Source of the DNA: Lumbricus rubellus | Lineage: Eukaryota; Annelida; Clitellata; Crassiclitellata; Lumbricidae | Assembly: GCA_945859605.1 (NCBI GenBank) | Contig: OX243826.1 | Location: 1,507,547-1,571,546, forward strand | Direction: 5' to 3' | DNA: 64,000 nucleotides | Part shown: positions 24,605-32,426 of the stretch, piece by piece | How positions within the stretch are numbered: the first letter of the stretch is position 1 | Layout: each line of letters opens with the position of its first letter | Translations under genes and position numbers: made by a program | Notes under the pieces: generated by a model | What the model was told of the DNA's origin: nothing | Database searches by the model: none | The model's input: the letters and a program-made list of their open reading frames with translations, nothing else

Positions 24605-25076
24605 TGAGAGAGAGATTCCTACTACAGCCATTAGTTGCTTATTTTCAACACGCCTCCAGCAACGCCGCTTTCTCATCTGCTGCAACCAATTACGATAATA
24701 CGCAATGATGCAAACATTTCGCTGAGAGATGCGGCTTCTCTTCCTATTAGTTTCACACAAAACGTCTACGATGTAATCGTAAGCGTAATCGAAAACTCTA
24801 AATTACTAAAGCGCTAGTAAATTATAGCAAGGTGCTGGGCACCAGCGCATTCACGAGCACAACCACGAGTCACAGATAACGGGAAAAAGAAGTACGATGA
24901 CTATCATAACTACATGTATAATACCCCTCCTTTGCCGTTCCATCTTCTCACCGATAATTATGTGCGCTCAGTGTTCTCATCATGGCTGAGTTGGTTAGTG
25001 AGCGCAAATAAAGCAGATTGTGTCGAAGCATCAAAAATTTCTGGTGAGGATTTTGCCACACGACATCGCCATTGGT

Positions 25077-25389
25077 CATGGGCGTCCGCAGGAATTTTTC
25101 TAGGGGGGCGCAAACTTTTAAATAATTGTCACATGGTCTAAATTTAATGGGTGACAGTTTGAATTTCCATATTACCAATTTACCACGAGAGAATCCTATA
25201 GCCTACCTATACATTATGCGCCCAAAGAAAGACATAAGCTTATAGGTTCAACTTCTAGAACGAATCGATAATCACATTGAAAATCGCGTTGTAACAATCA
25301 CAACCAAATAATTTAAATTTATGTGCAACTATGCGAAAATCCAGGGGGGCGCACTTGCGCCCCCTTGCGCCCCGCTGCGGACGCCCATG
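25077..25389. mobile_element. hAT-type MITE (313 bp) with perfect 8-bp duplication
   Basis: Ends CATGGGCGTCCGCAG and CTGCGGACGCCCATG, flanked by CCATTGGT on both sides (25069-25076 and 25390-25397). GGGGGGCGCA-type subterminal motifs recur inverted. No coding capacity. Confidence 0.82.
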
Positions 25390-25535
25390 CCATTGGTAGT
25401 TAGACATCCTGCTATGTCATTTCCACATTAGGCTAAACTACGCCACGTAGGCCGTAAGCATATGTTTACCCATATCCATTTAATTAGCCTACTACATGCA
25501 CTACATGAATATTACGTCATAGTGCTACAATAATG

Positions 25536-25735
25536 NNNNNNNNNNNNNNNNNNNNNNNNNNNNNNNNNNNNNNNNNNNNNNNNNNNNNNNNNNNNNNNNN
25601 NNNNNNNNNNNNNNNNNNNNNNNNNNNNNNNNNNNNNNNNNNNNNNNNNNNNNNNNNNNNNNNNNNNNNNNNNNNNNNNNNNNNNNNNNNNNNNNNNNNN
25701 NNNNNNNNNNNNNNNNNNNNNNNNNNNNNNNNNNN
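25536..25735. other. Assembly gap (200 N)
   Basis: A round-number run of N. It truncates the integrase frame that enters from 25831, so the real missing length is unknown. Confidence 0.98.
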
Positions 25736-25831
25736 AACGTCTTTATTTTTAAATTGTCCATTAAGATGTCTTTGAAATGACGACACGCCTGCAAAGCTCC
25801 CAGGAATCTTTGGATCGAAGTACGTCTCCAT
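25736..25831 (-). CDS. Polinton/adintovirus-type integrase, N-terminal start (cut by gap)
   Basis: Only 32 residues are visible before the gap. They include YFDPKIPGSFAGVSSF, which resembles the Y(Y/F)DPK..GSFGG start of the retroviral-type integrases carried by Polinton/Maverick elements and adintoviruses. Those enzymes insert the element's DNA into the host genome. The Met at 25831 is the first in frame; a second overlapping frame starts at 25860 but has no family resemblance. The zinc-binding and DDE catalytic parts would fall in the gap or beyond. Position right after the block of four same-strand ORFs supports the call. The short length limits confidence. Confidence 0.55.
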
Positions 25832-25844
25832 CGATATTCGCCGA

Positions 25845-26268
25845 TCAGTAAGTTATCCAACTCGTCAGTCTTTGCTGTTTTCCGCGACTGCTCTTCGGTG
25901 TGACTGATGACGATTCTTCAATGGGATTATTAATATACGTCCATCGTTCCTGATTTCCTATGAGCTCGCGAGGTATGTTTGAGTCTTTCAGCGCGTCGGC
26001 CAAGAGCCGCCAGCCGGTTGGTGGTGAAGCGGTCGTACGTTTTCTCATCAGATCGTTCACCAAGTCGACCATGTGCGTCTTCGGAATAGTTGCCTCTTTC
26101 AAAATAAGTTCACCTTTAGAAGTCCAAGACACTTCGGGGTTGCTCTTCATGTGCGACAAGAGTCTAGCAGCTTGAGTTTTCCATTTCTTTGGCACCGTTT
26201 CCAATACTTGCGTCTCTATGCTGCTGCTGCTGCTGCTGCTGCTAGATTTGATAGAGTCCGTAGGGTCG

Positions 26269-26303
<35 letters not shown>

Positions 26304-26531
26304 TGCATCTTCTTTGATTTCGAACTTGGTAATTTTGGCGGGTTTGTCAATGTGCAAGTAACGACTCAAACTGTTTGTATACAGTTTGGCTTTATCATCG
26401 TCTGCAATATTTCTATGCAAAATATCGTACATCTGTGTATCCAATCTCGACAATGTTTTGTCCAGCATTGTTTCTTTCCACTTTTCAATTTGTCTAGGCT
26501 CCACCAAAACCATCTTCTTCGTATGTTCCAT
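25845..26531 (-). CDS. Polinton-associated protein of unknown function
   Basis: Encodes 228 aa and starts two bases after the upstream stop. The N-terminal half has the pattern TLSRLDTQMYDIL and DDDKAKLYTNSLSRYL; the C-terminal half has LLSHMKSNPEVSW, MVDLVNDLMR and GNQERWTYI. I recall similar small proteins next to packaging ATPases in animal Polinton/adintovirus-like elements, but I know no established function. Between the halves are 12 consecutive Ala (from a GCC/GCG-type run near 26270-26300) and nine Ser (from a CTG-type run on plus near 26218-26240), probably a flexible linker grown by triplet expansion. Intact, no frameshift. Confidence 0.6.
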
Positions 26532-26532
26532 A

Positions 26533-26862
26533 CTATATTTTATTACTTAGTAATGTACCAAGAAAAGAAAGTACTGGCGTAAGTAATGCTCCTATGAATC
26601 CACCAGTCTGCACTATACGCTTTTTGATTTTTCGTCGTGTCTTCTTAGAGGCAAGTTTTCTCAACTTGTGTTTGAAGCGAGCGAGTCTTTTCTTCTGACC
26701 CTCTTTCAAAGGTACTGCGCCTTTTAAAATGTTGAGCGCACACTCGCAAAGACAGCAAAGCAGAGAAGAATTACAGTCTTTCAAAATCTGTTTCCTTACT
26801 TTAGGCGAAGCCTCTTTAAGCAGCCTGAGTTTCTCAAACTTCTCCTCTATGGGTGCAGTCAT
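26533..26862 (-). CDS. Basic virion-core-like protein (pX-like) of the Polinton-type block
   Basis: From the Met at 26862 it encodes 109 aa. A longer frame starts at 26907, overlapping the ATPase stop, but the TATAAAC motif at 26896-26902 lies inside that extension, so I choose the downstream Met. The N-terminal half is helical and Lys/Leu-rich, with a Cys-rich patch CCLCECALNILKGAVPL. Then comes a very basic stretch (KKRLARFKHKLRKL, KKTRRKIKKR) and a hydrophobic Gly-rich tail FIGALLTPVLSFLGTLL. This layout resembles the adenovirus pX-like core proteins reported in adintoviruses: a basic part to bind DNA and a membrane-active-looking tail. The comparison is from memory of family features. Confidence 0.6.
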   Translation of the reverse strand: MTAPIEEKFEKLRLLKEASPKVRKQILKDCNSSLLCCLCECALNILKGAVPLKEGQKKRLARFKHKLRKLASKKTRRKIKKRIVQTGGFIGALLTPVLSFLGTLLSNKI

Positions 26863-26895
26863 TTTGAATGAATGAGAGATAAAAGAAGCGTGCGA

Positions 26896-26902
26896 GTTTA
26901 TA
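26896..26902 (-). promoter_or_regulatory. TATA-like box for the core-like gene
   Basis: TATAAAC on the minus strand, one base after the TGA stop of the ATPase gene (26904-26906) and 34 bases upstream of the chosen ATG. Its spacing fits a compact virus-like promoter. Not experimentally supported. Confidence 0.45.
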
Positions 26903-26903
26903 T

Positions 26904-27518
26904 TCATTTCCTTACATAGACATAATGCGTCTCGCCCGGAAAAATATTTGTCCTCAGTCGACAGCGATCGTCAGTTTCTGGTTTCAGGTCAATCAAAAGA
27001 TACCCGAAAGGCGCCATGGTTGCGTCGTGGAATGCTTCTACCATGAAATTACTCTTGCCAGGAAACATCTGCCTAGCTAGTATAGCAACCTGCGTGCTGT
27101 CTCTAACGTTTTTGAAAAGAACAAAGTAATGCGCATTCAGGCTGATGGTCCTTGTATGCTTGCCGCTGTAAAAAAGGTTCTGCGTCAGGTATAGTATAGA
27201 AACGTTCATGTGATGACTAATCTTTGTGAATAATTTCGAAACCCTCTCGTCCGTTTCGCTCATAAGGTCGTCTAAAATAAGCAGAGTCTTCTGCTTGCCA
27301 TCGAAAATACTCAAGTCGGGCAGGCCTTCATGAAACTGAACGTGTGGATATTTGTCGAATATTTCTTGATAGATTCCATAACACCATATAATTTTTTCTA
27401 TGGTCGGTTTGACCATATATTCTAAATGATCTATAAAACGTAAAGTGAAGTTTGTCTTTCCACATCCACTGGGTCCACTGATTATAGCCGAGAACGGATG
27501 TGTCCAAGTCGGGTCCAT
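26904..27518 (-). CDS. Packaging ATPase (A32/FtsK-HerA type), Polinton/adintovirus-like
   Basis: Encodes 204 aa, intact. Walker A GPSGCGKT at residues 15-22, Walker B TLLILDDL at 78-85, and LTQNLF at 111-116, the conserved Gln motif of this ATPase group. In Polintons and related viruses this enzyme pumps the genome into the capsid. The size matches the short A32-like ATPases of Polintons (about 200-250 aa), and all motifs needed for ATP hydrolysis are present. A TATA-like box lies about 35 bases upstream, overlapping the stop of the RING gene. The neighbours (RING, core-like protein, integrase) fit the same element. No capsid or DNA polymerase gene is present nearby, so the element is incomplete here. 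Confidence 0.85.
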   Translation of the reverse strand: MDPTWTHPFSAIISGPSGCGKTNFTLRFIDHLEYMVKPTIEKIIWCYGIYQEIFDKYPHVQFHEGLPDLSIFDGKQKTLLILDDLMSETDERVSKLFTKISHHMNVSILYLTQNLFYSGKHTRTISLNAHYFVLFKNVRDSTQVAILARQMFPGKSNFMVEAFHDATMAPFGYLLIDLKPETDDRCRLRTNIFPGETHYVYVRK

Positions 27519-27552
27519 AGCGAAAAATAACTGTATGTTGCAGAGTTCTTTA

Positions 27553-27561
27553 CTTTTTATA
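27553..27561 (-). promoter_or_regulatory. TATA-like box overlapping the RING stop codon
   Basis: TATAAAAAG on the minus strand; its TAA is the stop codon of the RING frame. It lies about 35 bases upstream of the ATPase ATG at 27518. Confidence 0.5.
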
Positions 27562-27877
27562 CCACATATATTCTAACAGTTCCAAGGATGCGTACAGCGC
27601 ACGAGGGGCAGTGTGTGGCAATGTCCGCACAAGCCTCGCACATGTTCACATGCGTACAAGGAAGAGATAAAATTTGCACTTGTCTTTCTTCACAGACCTT
27701 GCAAATAACTGCCTTCTTTAGTTTTTCGTTCTCCGCTTTAAGTTTCATAGTACTATACTTTACAACTTTTTCGTCCTCGCTTTGAATGCTTTCCTCATCT
27801 TCGCTTTGACACATTATACATTCACATTTGTAGTTTCCACAAACATCCATTTCGCATTTACTAATTTTTGGACACAT
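27557..27877 (-). CDS. Small RING-finger protein (IAP-type RING), Polinton-associated
   Basis: Encodes 106 aa. The C-terminal RING is of C3HC4 type: Cys59, Cys62, Cys74, His76, Cys80, Cys83, Cys90 and Cys93, followed by RILGTVRIYV, like the RING that ends IAP proteins (a ..GTVRTF-type tail). Such RINGs act as ubiquitin ligases; in viruses they may block cell death or target host proteins. The N-terminus is Cys-rich (Cys 2, 8, 13, 18, 20, 23), possibly another metal site, followed by an acidic SEDEE stretch and a short Lys/Glu helix. No BIR domain is present. It is packed directly upstream of the ATPase on the same strand. Confidence 0.7.
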   Translation of the reverse strand: MCPKISKCEMDVCGNYKCECIMCQSEDEESIQSEDEKVVKYSTMKLKAENEKLKKAVICKVCEERQVQILSLPCTHVNMCEACADIATHCPSCAVRILGTVRIYVV

Positions 27878-27967
27878 ATCGACTGGTGCAGCTCTTTAGT
27901 AGAAGGTCAGAATGTGTAATGACTGTTTATGAAGAAGTGCTCCTCTTATAATGGCATAATAAATATT

Positions 27968-28420
27968 GCATGTGTGTGCGTGTGGGTGGGTGTGTGTGTG
28001 TGTGTGTGTGGGTGTGTGTATGTGTGTGTGTGTGTGTGTGCGTGTGGGTGTGTGGGTGGGTGTGTGTGTGTGTGTGTGGGTGCGTGTGTGGTCGGGTGTG
28101 CGCCCATTACAATGCTCGCGTTATAGTGCAAGATGGGTGATGAGTCAGCGGAAAATACGCTTACTAAGCGCCTGCTGCTGCTGCGCAAAGAAGGGGTGGG
28201 GTGGGAGGGGAGGGGAGGGGAGGGAGGGGTGGGAGGGGTGGGAGGGGTGGGAGGGGTGGGGTGGGAGGGAGGGTTGCCAGCCTCTGCACCCAATTACCAC
28301 TTCAAAGGGATTTGCCGTCACACTTCAATAAGCATTAGTCATGTGGGGTGTCGCCCTGGTTGGGGGTCAGCCCGTGTGGGGTGTCGCCCTAGTTGGGGGT
28401 CAGCCCGTGTGGGGTGAAAA
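27968..28420. repeat. (TG)n, GGAGG and 39-bp tandem repeats
   Basis: TG-rich tract 27968-28090; GGGGA/GGGAGGGGT tract 28190-28272; then just over two copies of a 39-bp unit containing GTGTGGGGTGTCGCCCT (28338-28420). Confidence 0.8.
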
Positions 28421-28504
28421 GCCCCTATGGGTTTGGGGGGGTAATGACCCCTTTACCTACTACTGCTGGCATTAGTTCATTGTTGTCTGCATGTAGCCTC
28501 CTGC

Positions 28505-28592
28505 ACTAACTCTATGCTGATGACGTGCAGGCCTATGCTCAGAGCTTTGCCGCTGATGCAGTGTGCACGTCAAAAGTCCCGATATAAGTCAC
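28505..28592 (+). pseudogene. Possible non-LTR reverse transcriptase scrap
   Basis: One frame reads LYADDVQAYAQSF. YADD is the catalytic motif of reverse transcriptases, and LYADDVQ.Y is usual in CR1/L2-like elements. Stops lie on both sides. Too short to be sure. Confidence 0.35.
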
Positions 28593-29095
28593 TCATCTAT
28601 ATAAATAAAAATGAACTTTCCAATAGTTCGTCGCATTTTCACGCTGAAAGTGACGCACCGATTGTTTTGAAAATTTTACAACACCTTCCATTCCCATACA
28701 ACCGTGTGTTAAGATGTTTTCACCCGAAAAAACGCTACCGTTTCCACAAAAAGTGAACTTTGCAATCCGTTCGCCCGCCATTTGCAAATTAAACACGTCC
28801 CACACGGCTAAACGCTGTCTCCAAACACAGCAGCCGAAACATCAATGAGGTGGCGTTCTGTGACGTCATAGGCGAGTCGCGATTAATTTACCAAAGAGGC
28901 CGCTTTTAGGCCTTTTCGCAGAGCGGCCTTTGGGCTTGGAATGGACGCTGCGACGGAGGAAAGGAGCGGAAGGAGCGGGACAAAGACGGTGGGGAGGGAG
29001 CGGAGGGGGAGGGGAGGTGGAGGGGAGGGGGAGGGGGAGGAGAAGAAGGAGGAGGAGAGGGAGGTGGAGAGGGAGGGGGAGGGGGAGGGGGAGGG

Positions 29096-29511
29096 TGTCA
29101 CGTATCACCGTCGTGACACGTGGACGATCGCTTGACCGCTCCTTGGCCGATCCTCGGCCCATCCTCGTGCGGACGAACCTTCTGTTGCTGGCGCCCTCTG
29201 GTGTTTTCTGAAGGTAGCTGGAGGTGCGTCAGTGACGAGTCTGCAGTCTGCTGACCACCGCCGACCTGTCTGGACGAAGGCTGGAGCGAGAGGGAAGGGA
29301 CTCGGAGGAAAGACTGTCTAGTCGAACTGTACTTTGGTGTCTGGAGAGAGAGAAGGAACTGCGACGATTTATAAAACTTATGTTAATGTCGACGCCTAAA
29401 GAAAGGCTGTTTATGTTCGAATACATATTATTGAAGAGTGAAGGCGTGTTGAAGTTTTGTGATAGTAAAAGAACCTGGGTGCATCGACGCAGTTGAAGGG
29501 TCGATGTCACA
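29096..29511 (+). repeat. 5' LTR (416 bp)
   Basis: Starts TG and ends CA; same length as, and apparently identical to, 34296-34711. It opens with a small palindrome TGTCACG...CGTGACA. Confidence 0.88.
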
Positions 29512-29743
29512 TTTGGCGCAGCCGTACAGAAAACACGCGGTCTTCACGTTATAGAGGTGAGTCACTTCATTCCGCCATTGTCTGGGTTTAATCTGGCTCC
29601 AGCCGAGAATAGGGGTAGGCCTATTTATAATTTCTGTGCATTGCTGGTTTGCAGGGTGTGTTCTGCCGCTGTTCGGGTTTGTTGTTTGCCGAATTACTTA
29701 ATTTGTGGGGTCCGTTTGAAATGGAGAAATTGACTTTGGTGCA

Positions 29744-30577
29744 GTGGCTCAGAAGATGGCTACGCACACGTTGCGGGTGTTGTTGATTGCGCTTGGTGGT
29801 GCGGAGGAGTTGGTTGGTGAAATGGCCCGGGAGGAGCTATTGGATAGTTGGGCGGAGCGCGTGGCGTCCGGGACAGATAAGCCTGTTTCCGTTGGTAAGT
29901 CTACAGCGGACTTTGAGAGGGAGAAGTCGGCGTTTGCGAGAGCCGAGTTTGAAGAGGAGCGACGTCTGTGGGTGATAGAGAAAAAACGTCGGGACCAAGA
30001 ATGGGATCGGAAGATGGAGCTTTGGACAGCAGACAGAATTCAACGTGAGGATGAATTGAAAGAAAGAGACATACTGCTGCTGGCGGGAGTTAGGGCCAGC
30101 GAGTTATTCATTGAGACCGAAAGAGTTAGGATAGCAGACGAGAAAATTAAGCGAGAGGCTGAATTGAAGGAAAGAGAAATACAGTTCATGGCTGGATTTA
30201 AGGCCAGAGAGTTAGTCATTGAGACAGAACGAGTTAGGATAGCAGACGAAAGGAGTAAACGAGAGGCTGCATTGAAAGAAAGAGAACTGCAGCTGATGGC
30301 TGGATTTAGGGCTAGAGAATTGTTGCTAACTGCAGAAATAGCTAAGGTGGCGGAAGAGGACAAGAGGGAGAGTGAGTTGAAAGAAAGGGCATTACTGCGA
30401 ATAGCCGAGTTGAGAGACAGAGAATTTAAGGAGAATGAGGGTGAGTTCGGGGCATGTAGAGACGTGAAGAAGAGAGAGATAGAAAGGTCTCAAATTGGGG
30501 AAAATTTTGTCGGAGGCAGACCCATGGTTGTTTCTTTTGGAAGACCCGTCCAGCGCTTTGAGGGCAATGGGGGGTAG
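29744..30577 (+). CDS. Gag-like protein of the LTR element
   Basis: Encodes 277 aa, strongly charged and helical. It has three consecutive repeats of about 41 residues, each with a core like LKERE, MAGF.ARELVIETERVRIAD, predicting a long coiled coil. No signal peptide. The frame stops where a run of G in the first copy of a 109-bp duplication has one extra G compared with the second copy. Without that base it would run on into the zinc-knuckle frame. It may be a defective gag or use frameshifting. ATG 29744 is the first in a long open frame; further ATGs occur nearby. The role is inferred from position after the left LTR and before the zinc knuckle. Confidence 0.6.
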   Translation: MAQKMATHTLRVLLIALGGAEELVGEMAREELLDSWAERVASGTDKPVSVGKSTADFEREKSAFARAEFEEERRLWVIEKKRRDQEWDRKMELWTADRIQREDELKERDILLLAGVRASELFIETERVRIADEKIKREAELKEREIQFMAGFKARELVIETERVRIADERSKREAALKERELQLMAGFRARELLLTAEIAKVAEEDKRESELKERALLRIAELRDREFKENEGEFGACRDVKKREIERSQIGENFVGGRPMVVSFGRPVQRFEGNGG

Positions 30578-30590
30578 GGGTCAAAGGATA

Positions 30591-31028
30591 GAAAGGTCTC
30601 AAATTGGGGCAAATTTTGTCGGGGGCAGACCCATGGTTGTTTCTTTTGGAAGACCCGTCCAGCGCTTTGAGGGCAATGGGGGTAGGGGTCAAAGGAATTT
30701 TGTTCGCCCGTATTCTCCGAAATTTCAGGGGGGACATTCGAGCCCAGCTCCCAGGGGTGGGGCTGGTAGAAAACCTAAAAGGTGTCACATTTGTGGCAGC
30801 ATTTTTCATTTACAGGCTTCTTGCGATCAGGTTCGAAACGAGGGACAGAGGTCTGAGGGGTCACAATATGTGCGACGTATAAATACATGTACCACTGACA
30901 GGGGCTGGCAGGGAAAGCCAATTCATTATCCTAGTGTGTGGATTAATGATGGTATTCAAAATTCCCAACCGGAGCAAACAAATGAGCCACAAGGGGCATT
31001 GCAGTGCGTTGACCACGTTTCTGATGTA
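30591..31028 (+). CDS. Zinc-knuckle (nucleocapsid-like) segment of gag, cut by a mariner
   Basis: Contains CHICGSIFHLQASC, a C-x2-C-x4-H-x4-C zinc knuckle as in retroelement nucleocapsids, preceded by an Arg/Gly/Pro-rich RNA-binding-like stretch. The frame is in a different register from the upstream gag piece and is interrupted at 31028 by a mariner insertion at a TA. Beyond the mariner the same register continues at 32427. Confidence 0.65.
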
Positions 31029-32426
31029 CAGGGTGGCTCAAAAAAAAATGTACCACCGGATAAAATGCAATATCTTCGCAACCGATTGCAATTTTTCTCC
31101 GAAAATTTTCCAATTTGAAGGGAAATGAATTTCCAACAATCCCTGAAAGTTTCACTGAAAACTTTTTATGTTTGCAAAAGTTACAGCTGTTTAAACTTTG
31201 ATTTTCGTTTTTTCAAATTTCCGTGGAAAAATTAACGTCAATTCTTGATTTCCATGTCAAATGATATCACTTTTCACTACGGCCTCAGAAATACGTTTTG
31301 CAGTTTATTGTGGGGTATGATGTGAGTGTCCACTCCCTGCTTTAATACGAGCTCGAATTCTTTTTGTGAAGCTTAGTATAGCCTTGTTGATCGAGTCCTG
31401 CGGCAACTGATCCCACATTAGCAGCAGGACTTCCTTCAGCTAGCCAATGTTCTCAGACTCGGGATGAAATGTCTTGCAGCATAGCTTCCCAGACGTGGTA
31501 AGCAAGAGGGCTAAGGTCTGGTGATGTTGTTAGTCACCTTTGCCAATAAATTTACTGGAGTGGATTGCAAAAATAAGGTAGCGTCATCATAATCAGCCTT
31601 GCCGTGCGAGCAAGCAGGCGCACTGTTCTGCTGGAAAATAAAACGAGATGTCAGAGCTCACCTGGTCTTCAATGAGTCTGGGTAAGAGAGTTCAGCGATG
31701 AGTTTGACATTTAGCCTACTGAATGGGATTAAATGCAGTCTTTTCTGGCACCCGTGACACATGCCAGCAAATCTGATGCTGAAACCACGATGTGCTTTGC
31801 AAACTTGACCCTTTCGATTACCAAGCGAATTTCTTGAAAATCGTACTTTTTCCATCAGACCAAGCGACCACTTCCTGCCTCGCTTCTAACATCTGATCTT
31901 CGTTACATAAACATGTTTACAGATAGCCTTCAATATGCTCAGGATCCACTTTTCACTGGGTATTTTGCTATGATTACGCGATGTCCCAGTCTCTGTTCAC
32001 GCAGCGTCCGAGTTTCCATTTTATCTTCCGCAGAAACTTTTCCCATGACGTTCAGTAATGAATTCACGAATTGAGTCCATAACCTATAAACTATCACTAA
32101 ATACCAACAGTTTGCTGCATAAACAGCTTCTTTACAGCTCTTAGTGAGGACGTAGGACATCATCATCATTTCTTATGATGTAATTTGCAAAAAATCTTAA
32201 TGAAATCACATTGTATTGGAACTTTATTCTCCGGATTTTTGAAAAAACGAAATTTTAAGTTTGAACAGCTGTATCTTTTGCAAACAAGACAATTTTCAAG
32301 CGAAACTTTCAGGGATTATTGGAAATTCATTCCCCTACAAATTGGGAAATTTTCGGAGAAAAATGTCAATCGGTTGCGAAGTTATCGCATTTTATCCGGT
32401 GGTACATTTTTTTTTGAGCCACCCTG
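31029..32426 (-). mobile_element. Mariner-like element 3 inside the LTR retrotransposon
   Basis: Ends CAGGGTGGCTCAAAAAAAAA and complement, flanked by TA (31027-31028, 32427-32428). At 1398 bp it is near full mariner length. The minus strand carries a decayed transposase: SPDLSPLAYHVW (the last catalytic Asp appears changed to Ala), then QLPQDSINKAILSF, KRIRARIKAGSGHSHH. Stops and frameshifts break it, so it is not autonomous now. Confidence 0.85.

Noticed and set aside
25525..25860. Alternative start at 25860 for the frame entering the gap
   Set aside because: Its residues lack the integrase pattern; the 25831 frame carries it, though both are cut by N.
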